Of a DNA stretch of 64,000 bases, positions 32,773-41,857 are shown in pieces. The stretch comes from Lachnospiraceae bacterium. GTDB taxonomy: Bacteria; Bacillota; Clostridia; Lachnospirales; Lachnospiraceae. The position numbers and the translations under genes are program-made. The stretch covers positions 1-64,000 of the forward strand of contig JALCKY010000007.1 in assembly GCA_022647575.1 (NCBI GenBank), read 5' to 3'. Position 1 is the first letter of the stretch. The number at the start of each line of letters is the position of its first letter. A model generated the notes under the pieces. It did no database searches and was not told the DNA's origin. It saw only the letters and a list, made by a program, of their open reading frames with translations.

Positions 32773-33432
32773 GACGGTAGTAAAGATGTTCCGGTGCTGG
32801 TGCTCGGTCAGAAGGGACTTGCGCTTGAAGGAAACGGTCAGGCGGTCCGCGGCGATTTCCGGAGAATGCTGAGGCGTGCTGTCCCGAACAACCTCAACCG
32901 GGAGCTGCTGGTAAAGGCCGCCAGGCTGAAAGGCATTGAAGGCCCGCTGACCGCTGCCGATGCGACGGCAGGTCTCGGTGAAGATTCTTTTCTGCTGGCA
33001 GCAGCAGGATTTCGCGTCTTCCTCTATGAGCGCGATGCCGTCATCGCGGCACTTCTTAGCGATGCCCTGCGGCGGGCAGCCTCCGACCCGGAGCTTGCGC
33101 CGGTTACCGCGAGGATGACGCTGCATGCGGAAGACAGTCTCCGGGCATTTCCGGAGCTGACGGAAGCACCGGATGTCATCGTTCTCGATCCCATGTTTCC
33201 TGCCCGTCAGAAAAGCGCACTCATTAAAAAGAAATTTCAGCTCCTGCAGCAGCTGGAAAGCCCCTGCCCGGATGAGGAGGAACTCCTGAAAGCTTCCATC
33301 GCAGCCCGGCCGAGGAGAATCATCATCAAGCGTCCGCTGAAAGGTCCGTATCTTTCAGGACACAGGCCGGATTATTCTCTTGAAGGAACATCCATCCGCT
33401 ATGACTGCATCGTCCTGCAGAGGGAGGGTTAA
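32773..33432 (+). pseudogene. rsmJ: RsmJ-like 16S rRNA methyltransferase, 5' end missing
   Basis: RsmJ methylates G1516 of 16S rRNA in E. coli. The frame shows the family core: LTAADATAGLGEDSFLLAA (SAM-binding), VIVLDPMFPARQKSALIKKK (the DPMFP motif), and RRIIIKRPLKGP. The frame is open from 32773; a GTG at 32794 gives 212 aa. Family members are near 250 aa, so roughly 35 N-terminal residues are missing, and no ribosome site is evident. The IS21-type remnant lies just upstream. The SAM and catalytic motifs are intact, so a shortened protein could be made, but loss of function is more likely. Confidence 0.75.
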
Positions 33433-33434
33433 AA

Positions 33435-33761
33435 ATGAATCAGCAGTATCTCTTTTCTTCCGTCATGTTTGGCATCGTCGGCGGAGAATTCATTTATCTC
33501 GGCATTCAGCTGCTTCGGAAGAGAGGCAGTCATTATGAACTCCTGAAGCAGAAGACGGATGATGAAGAAGCAGCTGCAAAATGGTCAAAGACCGGAGGAA
33601 TCCTGGATATTCTCCTGGGAATCTTTGGGTTCATTGCCGGTACGGCCTATCTGATTTTGGAAAACCGGGTGCTGATCCTGGTCCTGTTCTGCCCGGAGCT
33701 GGTGATTCTGATCCTGCTGCTTGTCCTCAGCAAAAAAGTATTGGGTAAAGTCTTTCTTTAA
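33435..33761 (+). CDS. Small membrane protein, DUF3784-like, 108 aa
   Basis: Three hydrophobic segments (SSVMFGIVGGEFIYLGIQLL, ILLGIFGFIAGTAYLILE, LILVLFCPELVILILLLVL) separated by a charged loop with a lysine/glutamate-rich stretch. This layout fits small DUF3784-type membrane proteins of Bacillota, but the match is by eye only. It begins 2 bases after the rsmJ-like stop (GGAGGG upstream), so the two were probably co-transcribed before the promoter was lost. Function unknown. Confidence 0.55.
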   Translation: MNQQYLFSSVMFGIVGGEFIYLGIQLLRKRGSHYELLKQKTDDEEAAAKWSKTGGILDILLGIFGFIAGTAYLILENRVLILVLFCPELVILILLLVLSKKVLGKVFL

Positions 33762-33775
33762 AGAGGAGGCTGTGG

Positions 33776-34060
33776 ATGAAACACGATATTCTGGTGAAAT
33801 ACAATGAAACCGTGACAGATAAAAAAGCCATGGAAGCAGAAGTCAGGAATCTATTTCAGGGAGTCCTTTCCGTGGAAGGGGTTCACGGTGTTGCGGTCAT
33901 CCCGAATACGGTTGAGCGGCCGAACCGCTACGACCTGCTGATTGAAATCGAAATGGAACCGTCGGCGCTGAGCGCCTACGATGAATGCGAAACCCACAAG
34001 CAGTGGAAGAAAAACTATGCGCAGTATCTGGAAGGAAAAGCAATTTTCGATCATGACTGA
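33776..34060 (+). CDS. Dabb-domain (stress-responsive A/B barrel) protein
   Basis: A 94-residue protein with MKHDILVKYNETVTDKK, VEGVHGVAVIPNTVERPN, RYDLLIEIEM and SAYDECETHKQWKKNYAQ, the pattern of Dabb dimeric alpha-beta barrels, in which a strand, a helix and a second repeat form a small barrel. Members act as small enzymes or ligand-binding proteins; the substrate is unknown. It starts 14 bases after the membrane protein with GAGGAGG upstream and is followed by a terminator. Confidence 0.75.
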   Translation: MKHDILVKYNETVTDKKAMEAEVRNLFQGVLSVEGVHGVAVIPNTVERPNRYDLLIEIEMEPSALSAYDECETHKQWKKNYAQYLEGKAIFDHD

Positions 34061-34076
34061 AGGACAGTCAGTTTTT
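34054..34076 (+). terminator. Intrinsic terminator overlapping the Dabb stop codon
   Basis: TGACTG pairs with CAGTCA around a five-base loop, followed by GTTTTTC. It ends the plus-strand rsmJ-like operon where it meets the convergent diguanylate cyclase gene. Confidence 0.6.
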
Positions 34077-35804
34077 CTTCGAACGTGCTTTGTCTTCGTA
34101 CATTTTCCGGTCGGCCTCTCTCTCGGCATCCTCGAGCGTGAGGCCTTCTTTTTTTTCGTAAAGGGCGCATCCGCAGGCAATGTAAAGTTTTTCCCTGGCG
34201 TCGGGAGAATGATTGAAGCGGTCGACGGCTTCGGCCATTTCCCTGCTGCAGCGCAGGAAACTTTCCTGCAGGTTTTCCTTCGTCAGAAAAACCGTGAATT
34301 CGTCTCCGCCGATGCGGTAGCAGAAACCTTCTTTTCCGAAGGAATTCAGGATGGCGTCGGACACGGCACGGATGAAGCTGTCGCCGATTGCATGTCCGAA
34401 ACGGTCGTTCACGCTCTTCAGGTCGTTGGCATCGAACTGGCAGACCATGACGGATTTCAGAGACCCGTCCGTGACGGCCTTCTCCAGTTCGGCTTCTTTT
34501 TCAACAAAGGCGGCACGGTTGCCGATTCCGGTCAGCGTGTCGGTATAGGCAATCTGCCGGATTGCGGCGGCTTCGGATGCAAGACGGAGCTTCCGGAAAA
34601 GAAGCATGGAAGAACGGACGAAAAGCAGAAGGAAGAAGAGAAGCAGTCCGATCCGCAGGAAATATCCGGCATCGTCGACGCCGGTGCTGGAGAGGCGGTA
34701 GCGGAAAAGATCCATGACACCGAAAACCGCAAAGACAAAGAAAGCGGCAAAGACGAGGACATTGGAATTCGGGATATGATTTTTTCTGCAGGTGATTTCA
34801 TTGGAAATGAACATCCAGATGATCATGATGACATCAGCGAAGAGGCAGGCATGGATGAGCGGAAGACATTCATGGAAATCCATGATGCCCAGTCCGTTCA
34901 GCAGGGCACACACCGTAAAATCGCAGAGAGTGACGGCCAGGGCAATCCGGGTGAATACTTTGTTCGGTCTGGTCATCAGGGAATTGACGAACTGGACGGC
35001 AGGATAGCCCATGAAAATCAGGAGCATGTAATTGAATCCATGAATAAAGGAAAGCTGCCCGGTCATCATCTGGGGAATCAGGGATTCTTCCAGAAGCGTC
35101 CAGGAGCCGACACCCATGGAGAAAAAGGCAAGGGAACGGAGATTGTAGGCAGTCAGTTCGCTTCTTCCGAGCGTAAAGGAAAGAATCAGCGTGACGAAGC
35201 CGAAGATGACGATAATCAGGCACAGCACGAAGGCCAGGAAATGGGTCTGCATGAACCACTGGTAATAAGCACCTGAATTGCCGATTTTCATCATATCAAA
35301 AAAGCAGTTGTTGTCGTCGTAGATCGGCTGTGCCGTAATCGTTATGGTTTTTCCGGCCATGCCGGAAGGAATGGAAATCTGGTGGAAGGTGCTTCCGTAG
35401 GAACGGCTGCCGATGATCCCGATGTTTGGATGGAAGTCGTAGACGGTCTGCCCGTCCAGGGAAACCGAGAAATAGATATTCTTGCTCCGGAAACAGAGGT
35501 CCGTATTTTCCGGAATGGAATCCGGAAGCGTACGCTTCAGAACGATGGTCTGCCCTTTTTCGGAAATGAGACCGCCGAGGGCACGCAGACTGATTTCTTC
35601 CCCGCTGTCCGCGGACCAGCCGCCGGAGAGATCGGTCAGGGTTTTGCTGCTGAAGGGAATAATCGTATTCTCCGGACGGATGCCCAGAATCAAGGCAGTC
35701 ATATATGCGGCAAAAATCAGGACGCAGATGATGTCGTATGTAAGAAAAGAACCGGCTTTTTTCAGCAAAGGCTTCTCACTTTCAGAATTGAAATGTGATT
35801 TCAT
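34068..35804 (-). CDS. Membrane-bound diguanylate cyclase (GGDEF)
   Basis: Makes cyclic di-GMP from GTP. After an N-terminal membrane segment (YDIICVLIFAAYMTALILG), residues about 45-190 form an extracellular beta-rich domain resembling 7TMR-DISM sensors. About seven membrane spans follow, then a GGDEF domain starting at TLTGIGNRAAF with an intact active site (CYRIGGDEFTVFL). Total 578 aa with the chosen ATG at 35804; ATGs at 35822 and 35840 are alternatives. No inhibitory RxxD is obvious. The gene is transcribed alone. An HD-GYP phosphodiesterase is encoded 6 kb away. The ligand sensed is unknown. Confidence 0.88.
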   Translation of the reverse strand: MKSHFNSESEKPLLKKAGSFLTYDIICVLIFAAYMTALILGIRPENTIIPFSSKTLTDLSGGWSADSGEEISLRALGGLISEKGQTIVLKRTLPDSIPENTDLCFRSKNIYFSVSLDGQTVYDFHPNIGIIGSRSYGSTFHQISIPSGMAGKTITITAQPIYDDNNCFFDMMKIGNSGAYYQWFMQTHFLAFVLCLIIVIFGFVTLILSFTLGRSELTAYNLRSLAFFSMGVGSWTLLEESLIPQMMTGQLSFIHGFNYMLLIFMGYPAVQFVNSLMTRPNKVFTRIALAVTLCDFTVCALLNGLGIMDFHECLPLIHACLFADVIMIIWMFISNEITCRKNHIPNSNVLVFAAFFVFAVFGVMDLFRYRLSSTGVDDAGYFLRIGLLLFFLLLFVRSSMLLFRKLRLASEAAAIRQIAYTDTLTGIGNRAAFVEKEAELEKAVTDGSLKSVMVCQFDANDLKSVNDRFGHAIGDSFIRAVSDAILNSFGKEGFCYRIGGDEFTVFLTKENLQESFLRCSREMAEAVDRFNHSPDAREKLYIACGCALYEKKEGLTLEDAEREADRKMYEDKARSKKN

Positions 35805-35838
35805 TATAGTTCTTTTCCGCATGAATTCAAATGATATC

Positions 35839-35872
35839 AAAAAAAAGGAGGCAGTCCTTACGGACCGCCTCC
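35839..35872 (-). terminator. Intrinsic terminator of the TrpB-like gene
   Basis: On the minus strand GGAGGC-GTCC-type arms (one internal mismatch) close a four-base loop and are followed by eight T residues. It lies 7 bases past the trpB-like stop and just upstream of the diguanylate cyclase start. Confidence 0.8.
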
Positions 35873-35879
35873 TTCGAAA

Positions 35880-37262
35880 TCAGATGTTTACGTTGGGAAT
35901 GCTTGCAAAACCTTTTGCAAGATCTTCGTCAGTCGGGACATAATTATTCATCTTCCCGTCGTTGTACTGCTGGTACGCAACCATATCGAAGTAGCCTGTG
36001 CCGGTCAGACCGAAGACGATCGTCTTCTCTTCGCCGGTTTCCTTGCATTTCAGCGCCTCATCGATGGCGGCGCGGATTGCATGGCTGGATTCCGGAGCCG
36101 GCAGGATGCCTTCGGTGCGTGCAAACTGTTCTGCTGCATCGAATACCGATTTCTGCGTAACGGTTCTGGCTTCCATATAGCCGTCATCATAAAGCTGTGA
36201 AAGAATCGGGCTCATGCCGTGATAGCGCAGGCCGCCTGCGTGAATCGGCGAAGGAATGAAGTCATGGCCGAGGGTGTACATCTTTGCCATCGGGCAGACC
36301 ATGCCGGTATCGCAGAAATCATAGGCAAACTTTCCGCGTGTAAAGCTCGGGCAGGAAGCCGGTTCCACGGCGATGATGCGGTAGTCGGCCTCACCGCGGA
36401 GCTTCTGGCCCATGAACGGTGCAATCAGTCCGCCGAGGTTGGAACCGCCGCCGGCGCAGCCGATGATGATATCCGGCTTGATGCCGTATTTCTCGCAGGC
36501 CGTCTTGGTCTCCAGACCGATGATGCTCTGGTGCAGCAGGACCTGGTTCAGGACGGATCCGAGTACATAGCGATAGCCTTCGGAATGGGTTGCAACTTCA
36601 ACTGCTTCGGAAATGGCGCAGCCGAGAGATCCGGTCGTGCCCGGGAATTCCGCCAGCATTTTCCGTCCGACTTCTGTCGTATCGGAAGGAGACGGCGTGA
36701 CGGATGCTCCGTAGGTCCGCATGACTTCACGGCGGAAAGGCTTCTGCTCATAGGAGACTTTGACCATGTAGACTTTGCAGTCGATGCCGAAGAAAGCGCA
36801 GGCCATGGAGAGAGCCGTGCCCCACTGTCCGGCACCTGTTTCTGTCGTGACGCCCTTCAGTCCCTGCTTCTTTGCATAATAAGCCTGCGCGATCGCGGAA
36901 TTCAGCTTGTGCGATCCGGACGTGTTGTTGCCTTCAAATTTATAGAAGATATGGGCCGGCGTGCCGAGAGCCTGCTCCAGGAAGACGGCATGCGTCAGAG
37001 GAGAGGGACGATACATTTTATAGAAGTCCTGGATCTCCTGAGGAATCGGATAGTGCCTGGTATCGTTATCCAGCTCCTGCTTGATCAGCTCATCGCAGAA
37101 TACCGGTTTCAGTTCTTCCGGAGCCATCGGCTTCAGAGTTCCCGGATTTAAAAGCGGCGACGGTTTATTCTTCATATCCGCGCGGACGTTGTACCATGTG
37201 TCCGGAATCTCATCTTCGGTAAGGTAAAGCTTGTACGGTAAATCTTTCGGGATCGTGCTCAT
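35880..37262 (-). CDS. TrpB2-type tryptophan synthase beta-like PLP enzyme
   Basis: Condenses indole (or a related nucleophile) with serine using pyridoxal phosphate. The 460-residue protein has the Schiff-base lysine in NNTSGSHKLNSAIAQAY, a phosphate-binding glycine loop (GCAGGGSNLGG), and TETGAGQWGTALSMACAFFG. Its length and RPSPLTHAVFLEQALG region fit the TrpB2 group, which often works without TrpA. The ATG at 37262 (MSTIPKDLPYKLYL) follows GGAG; upstream frames lie in the T-box. Control by a tryptophan T-box supports a tryptophan-supply role, perhaps indole salvage, as no other trp genes are near. Confidence 0.9.
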   Translation of the reverse strand: MSTIPKDLPYKLYLTEDEIPDTWYNVRADMKNKPSPLLNPGTLKPMAPEELKPVFCDELIKQELDNDTRHYPIPQEIQDFYKMYRPSPLTHAVFLEQALGTPAHIFYKFEGNNTSGSHKLNSAIAQAYYAKKQGLKGVTTETGAGQWGTALSMACAFFGIDCKVYMVKVSYEQKPFRREVMRTYGASVTPSPSDTTEVGRKMLAEFPGTTGSLGCAISEAVEVATHSEGYRYVLGSVLNQVLLHQSIIGLETKTACEKYGIKPDIIIGCAGGGSNLGGLIAPFMGQKLRGEADYRIIAVEPASCPSFTRGKFAYDFCDTGMVCPMAKMYTLGHDFIPSPIHAGGLRYHGMSPILSQLYDDGYMEARTVTQKSVFDAAEQFARTEGILPAPESSHAIRAAIDEALKCKETGEEKTIVFGLTGTGYFDMVAYQQYNDGKMNNYVPTDEDLAKGFASIPNVNI

Positions 37263-37301
37263 GTTCGTTTCTCCTTTCAATTGAGTTTTGGACGAAGGGA
37301 T

Positions 37302-37560
37302 AAAAAAAGACCCTCGTCCGTCTACGGTTTCGTAGGGACAAGAGTCGAACTCCTGCGGTGCCACCCAACTTGGTGCTTTCGCACCCACTCATGCATACCT
37401 TCATATGCGGGATTTTGATAACGGAGATCCATCTCCGGCTCACCTACTGTAATTCGGATCGCCCTCGGAAGACCATTCCGGATGCATTTCCCGCCGCGGT
37501 TCCACTCTCTGCGGCTCCCTGTTGGAAAAGAGGCAAGCGTACTATTTCTTCCTCATCGGT
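37302..37560 (-). promoter_or_regulatory. T-box riboswitch leader, probably tryptophan-specific
   Basis: On the minus strand the diagnostic T-box sequence GGGTGGCACCGCAGG (37352-37366) precedes a strong terminator (GACTCTTGTCC / GGACGAGGGTC, 11 bp with G-U pairs, then seven T). AGTA (37540-37543) and AGAGAG stem I features lie upstream. A TGG triplet at 37473-37475 is a candidate Trp specifier. Uncharged tRNA binding would favour the antiterminator and turn on the TrpB-like gene. Confidence 0.88.
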
Positions 37561-37568
37561 TTACGGAC

Positions 37569-37597
37569 ACTTTAGCACAATAAAGTGTTCATGTCAA
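37569..37597 (-). promoter_or_regulatory. Promoter of the T-box/TrpB-like transcript
   Basis: Minus-strand TTGACA (37592-37597), a 17-base spacer and TAAAGT (37569-37574), placed directly upstream of stem I of the T-box. The perfect -35 and exact spacing make this the likely start. Confidence 0.7.
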
Positions 37598-37683
37598 GAA
37601 AAATGTGCCAGGATTTCTCTTTCCGGGAAAATGTGGTATGATTTTCCAAAGGAAGAAAGTTTTGCAGAAGGGGTTGCGGGAAT

Positions 37684-39363
37684 ATGAAGAAGAAGGAACT
37701 TCTGTACGCGATTATCGGTGCGGTCATCATACTTGCGGTTCTGTACTGGTTCAACCTGCCGGCGATCAATCCGCTGTCGCCGGGCTTCTGGTGGTGGATC
37801 CTGATCAGCCTGGGCATCGACTGGTTTATTCTCTATTTCCGGTTCGGCGGGAAAGTCATGTTCGGTTCGATGTCCCGTTCATCTTCGCATGCGAAGATCA
37901 CGCCGATCCGACGGGAAGATGAAAAACCGGAGCCGGAAAAGGAGGAGCGGAAAATTCCGTTCCGGGTCACGATGATTCCGGTCGGAATCCTTGCCGTGAT
38001 CATCCTCGGAGGCTTCCTGTCCTGGTCGGCCTTCCATGCGGGAGCCTATTCCTCACGGATGATTCCGACAGACGGGTCGGCTTCGGATCTGCCGACATCG
38101 GATGACGTCGACCACATTTCCCTGATGGATACAGGCAGCGCCTCTATCCTGGGAGACCGCGTGATCGGTTCGCTGAGCGATCTGGTTTCGCAGTTCGAGG
38201 TTTCCGATGATTATACGACGCTGGTCTATCAGGATACCATCGTGAAGATCGCCCCTCTGAATTACGGCGGCTTCTTCAAATTTCTCAACAATGCCGGCTC
38301 CGGAACTCCGGGATACGTCATGGTGGATACGCAGTCTTTCGATGCGAAATTCGTCCGTCTGGACAGCGGAATCAAATACAGTCCGAGCGGCTATTTTTTC
38401 AACTATCTGAAAAGACATCTGCATTTCCAGTATCCGACCGCGATGATGGGCGATTCGAAGTTTGAAATCGACGAAGAGGGAAAGGCACACTGGATCACAC
38501 CGGTCTACGGACATCTTTTCCTGTTCGGCGGAGAATATATCAAAGGTGCGATCGATACGGATCCCTCGACGGGAAAAAGCGTTTATTACGACGGAGCGCA
38601 GAATATTCCGGAATGGGTGGACAATGTCTACACCGGGGATTTTGCCTGCGAACTTTATGATTCCTACGGCATGCTGAGAAACGGCTGGATCAATTCCTGG
38701 ATCGGACAAAAGGGCTGCCTGAAGACGACATCTGATTTCGGATATCTGGCGAAGGGAAATGATCTCTATATTTACACGGGCATCACTTCGGTTGCAGCGG
38801 ATCAGTCGAATCTGGGATTCATTATGGTTGATGCCAGGACCGGTGCCTGCACGTATGTGGAATGTGCCGGAGCGGAAGAGTATTCGGCCATGTCGGCCGC
38901 CGAAGGCGTCGTGCAGGATTTCGGATACAGCGCGTCCTTCCCGTCCCTTGTCACCGTTAACGGAATTCCGTCCTATGCGCTTGTGCTGAAAGACAGCGCA
39001 GGACTGGTGAAAGAATATTCCATCGTGAACGTCAGCAACTATACCGTGGTTTCCGTGGGAACGACCTTTGCCGGCGTGCTGAAGGATTACAGCCGCAAGC
39101 TTGCGTCGGGCGAGGATTCCGGCAGCGGAACAGCAGGCGCGACGATGAAGAAGACCATCAGGGTGAAGTCGGTTGTCTTTGCCGATACGGACGGAAATAC
39201 CTTTGCCTATCTGGTGTCCGAAGAGGGAACGGTCTATAAGATTGCCGTCTCCGCGGATGAAACCATTGTTGCCGTGACGGCAGGCGACAGCGTGGAAGTC
39301 GAATATCCGGAGTCCTATGACGGGGAAGATGTCATTGCCGTCGACTCGGCCGTCCGAAAATAA
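37684..39363 (+). CDS. Large membrane-anchored protein of unknown function, 559 aa
   Basis: Two N-terminal membrane spans (LLYAIIGAVIILAVLYWF, WWWILISLGIDWFILYF) are followed by a charged cytoplasmic stretch (about residues 65-90) and a third span (TMIPVGILAVIILGGFLSW). The remaining 440 residues are outside the cell and beta-rich, with repeated motifs such as YVMVDTQSFDAKFVRLD and GFIMVDARTGACTYVE that resemble PepSY/YpmB-like propeptide domains. No catalytic residues are evident. Similar proteins occur in Bacillota with no assigned role. It starts 21 bases upstream of a MATE gene in the same direction. Confidence 0.6.
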   Translation: MKKKELLYAIIGAVIILAVLYWFNLPAINPLSPGFWWWILISLGIDWFILYFRFGGKVMFGSMSRSSSHAKITPIRREDEKPEPEKEERKIPFRVTMIPVGILAVIILGGFLSWSAFHAGAYSSRMIPTDGSASDLPTSDDVDHISLMDTGSASILGDRVIGSLSDLVSQFEVSDDYTTLVYQDTIVKIAPLNYGGFFKFLNNAGSGTPGYVMVDTQSFDAKFVRLDSGIKYSPSGYFFNYLKRHLHFQYPTAMMGDSKFEIDEEGKAHWITPVYGHLFLFGGEYIKGAIDTDPSTGKSVYYDGAQNIPEWVDNVYTGDFACELYDSYGMLRNGWINSWIGQKGCLKTTSDFGYLAKGNDLYIYTGITSVAADQSNLGFIMVDARTGACTYVECAGAEEYSAMSAAEGVVQDFGYSASFPSLVTVNGIPSYALVLKDSAGLVKEYSIVNVSNYTVVSVGTTFAGVLKDYSRKLASGEDSGSGTAGATMKKTIRVKSVVFADTDGNTFAYLVSEEGTVYKIAVSADETIVAVTAGDSVEVEYPESYDGEDVIAVDSAVRK

Positions 39364-39383
39364 TACGAAAGAGTTTTGGTGAA

Positions 39384-40721
39384 ATGGAACAGAACAAGAT
39401 CACACAGGGTGTCATCTGGAAGCAGATCCTGCGGTATTTCTGGCCGCTTCTTTTCGGCACTTTTTTTCAGCAGCTATATAACACCGTCGATGCGGTCGTT
39501 GTCGGACGCTTTGTCGGGAAGCAGGCACTGTCAGCGGTCGGGGGAACTTCCTCCGTCCTGATCAGCGTCTTTCTCGCTTTTTTCATCGGACTTTCTTCCG
39601 GTGCAACCGTGACCATTTCTCAGTTCTACGGGGCGGGAAACCAGAAGAATGTCTCCAGGGCCGTGCATACCGCCATGGCGCTTTCCATTGTCGGCGGACT
39701 GATCTTTACCGCTGCGGGCATCCTCTTTGCCCGGCCGATGATCACGGCGCTGAATACGCCGGCAGACGTCATTGAAGATTCCATCCTCTATTTCCGCATC
39801 TATTTTGCGGGCATGACCGCCAACCTGATCTACAACGTCGGGGCGGGAATCCTGCGGGCAGTCGGCGATTCCCGGCGGCCGCTTTATTTCCTGATCATCA
39901 GCACGATTGCGAACATTTTCCTGGACCTTCTTTTCGTCCTTGCCTTCGGGATGGGCGTCTTCGGAGTGGCGCTGGCCACGGTCATCTGCCAGGTCATTTC
40001 CGCGGTCCTGACGGTGGCCGCCCTGATGCGCACGAAGGACAGCTATCACCTTGATCTCCGGAAGATCCGCTTCTATCCGGAAATGCTGAAAAGGATTCTG
40101 AAGATCGGTCTCCCGGCAGCTTTTGAATCCATCATGTACACGGCCTCCAATGTCATCGTGCAGACTTCGGTCAACGGCTTCGGGACCGATACCATGGCAG
40201 CCTGGACGGCATACGGGAAACTGGATTCCCTCTTCTGGATGAATACGAATTCCTTCGGCATCGCCGTCACGACTTTCGTGGGACAGAATTTCGGGGCGGG
40301 GAAAATGAAGAGGGTCCGCCAGACCGTGCGTCAGTCCGGCGTCCTGCTGGCGATATCCTCGGCGGTGATCGTCGCGGTCTTTCTGCTGTTCCCGGCGCCG
40401 CTGCTTTCGCTTTTCACGACGGATGCCAATGTCGTTTCAATCGGCACGGAAATGATGAACCTCATCGTACCGACTTATTTCACATACCTGGCTATCGAAC
40501 TTCTGGCTTCGGCCCTAAGAGGTCTCGGCGATGCCCTGATTCCGATGATCCTGACCTGCTTCGGCGTCTGCGTGCTGAGGATCCTGTGGATTTTTGTCGC
40601 AGTGCCTCTGCGGTACGACATCAGTACGGTCGTTCTGTGCTACCCGATTACCTGGACGGTGACGTCGCTGCTCTTTATTTTCTACTATGAATACTATGTG
40701 CGAAAACACAGGATTGCCTGA
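39384..40721 (+). CDS. MATE-family efflux transporter
   Basis: A 445-residue membrane protein with twelve hydrophobic spans in two similar halves, the MATE fold. Typical segments are LFGTFFQQLYNTVDAVVVGRFVG, split by VGKQALSAVGGTSSV, and later AWTAYGKLDSLFWMNTNSFG and TFVGQNFGAG in the second half. MATE proteins export cationic drugs or metabolites using sodium or proton gradients. The substrate cannot be told from sequence. It follows the membrane-anchored gene by 20 bases and probably shares its transcript. Confidence 0.92.
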   Translation: MEQNKITQGVIWKQILRYFWPLLFGTFFQQLYNTVDAVVVGRFVGKQALSAVGGTSSVLISVFLAFFIGLSSGATVTISQFYGAGNQKNVSRAVHTAMALSIVGGLIFTAAGILFARPMITALNTPADVIEDSILYFRIYFAGMTANLIYNVGAGILRAVGDSRRPLYFLIISTIANIFLDLLFVLAFGMGVFGVALATVICQVISAVLTVAALMRTKDSYHLDLRKIRFYPEMLKRILKIGLPAAFESIMYTASNVIVQTSVNGFGTDTMAAWTAYGKLDSLFWMNTNSFGIAVTTFVGQNFGAGKMKRVRQTVRQSGVLLAISSAVIVAVFLLFPAPLLSLFTTDANVVSIGTEMMNLIVPTYFTYLAIELLASALRGLGDALIPMILTCFGVCVLRILWIFVAVPLRYDISTVVLCYPITWTVTSLLFIFYYEYYVRKHRIA

Positions 40722-40768
40722 GGGAAGTATGATATAATCAGGACAGGTAAAAGATAGGAGGACGGAAC

Positions 40769-41848
40769 TTGAGCGGATTCAGTCAGTTCATTAATCCTGC
40801 ACGCAGAAGCGTGCCGACGCCGGATCATCTGATCGGTCCGGACGGTCAGAGTGTCTTCGGTACTTTTGAGAGCGAGTTCCGCTCGATGGATCTGGTAAAG
40901 ACAAAGAAGCCGACCCATGCGCCGCAGTGGCTGAACAGCAAAAAGCTGACGCTCTGGGAAGCCTGCGAAGTCCATGTAAAGGAAGGCATCCTCCTGACGG
41001 CAGTCAGCGACATGGGGGTCTTCGGACTTTACATGATCCAGTTCTGGGACCGGGAGTCCAATCAGATTTTCTATTTCAGTGAGAATGTTTCCGGAAGCGG
41101 ACTCGGCATTGCTCCGAATCTGCTGGACGGTTCGGTGACGTCTGCCAGGAAAAAGCAGCATTTCGTAAAGTTCGCCAATCACTTTGAAAACGGGGAAGCG
41201 GCTCTTTTCGGCAGGGCGGAAAATAAAACAGATTCGGTTGAATTCGAGTTCCGTCTGAAGAAAATCGCTGAGCCTTCCGTCGTCAGTATTCCGTTCGGGG
41301 AAAACCGTCCGCTGTATACGGAAAAGGAATTCTTCCGGGCAGAGGGCAGGCTGGTGCTGAACGGCCGTGTCCTTACGGTCGATGAAGACTCGACGGCAGT
41401 CATCGACGACCACCGGGGCTTCTATCCGCGGAGAATGCATTACGACTGGACGGCGACGATGGGGAAATGCCTGATCGGCGGGGAAAAGAAATACCTGTCC
41501 TTCAACCTGACGGACAACCAGTCGACCGATCCTGAAAAATACAATGAGAACCTGATTTTCCTGGAGGGCGGCAACAGTCTGCTCCCGCCGGTAAAATTCA
41601 GGAGAAGCGTTGAGACGAAAGATTTCCGGGGAGACTCCCTGTGGGAAATCCGCGATGAACACGATATGGTCCATGCCGATTTTCACGTAAAGGCGGTTCA
41701 CGGGATGGTCGTGCACGCGGCAGTGATTGCCATTGATTATTATGTTGTCTTCGGAGAACTGTCGGGCTATCTGCGGGATGAGAACGGAAACACCATCGTC
41801 CTGGACGGCATGCAGGGTATCGGTGAAGATAAATCTATGCTGTTTTGA
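40769..41848 (+). CDS. DUF2804 family protein
   Basis: A 359-residue soluble protein with AEGRLVLNGRVLTVDED, DDHRGFYPRRMHYDWTAT, and FNLTDNQSTDPEKYNENL, the conserved core of DUF2804, a lipocalin-like group distantly similar to hydroxyneurosporene-synthase/AttH-type proteins. Activity is not established. AGGAGG lies upstream of a TTG start. It abuts the HD-GYP gene (9 bases), so the two are co-transcribed. No signal peptide is seen. Confidence 0.85.
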   Translation: MSGFSQFINPARRSVPTPDHLIGPDGQSVFGTFESEFRSMDLVKTKKPTHAPQWLNSKKLTLWEACEVHVKEGILLTAVSDMGVFGLYMIQFWDRESNQIFYFSENVSGSGLGIAPNLLDGSVTSARKKQHFVKFANHFENGEAALFGRAENKTDSVEFEFRLKKIAEPSVVSIPFGENRPLYTEKEFFRAEGRLVLNGRVLTVDEDSTAVIDDHRGFYPRRMHYDWTATMGKCLIGGEKKYLSFNLTDNQSTDPEKYNENLIFLEGGNSLLPPVKFRRSVETKDFRGDSLWEIRDEHDMVHADFHVKAVHGMVVHAAVIAIDYYVVFGELSGYLRDENGNTIVLDGMQGIGEDKSMLF

Positions 41849-41857
41849 GGGAATCCG

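Noticed and set aside
33981-35276. A 431-aa open frame on the plus strand opposite the diguanylate cyclase gene
   Set aside because: It is antisense to a clear GGDEF protein; its sequence has no domain, and its length comes from the codon bias of the real gene.
36219-37151. A 310-aa plus-strand frame across the TrpB-like gene
   Set aside because: Antisense shadow of the TrpB-like gene, which has all the family motifs and a T-box on the other strand.
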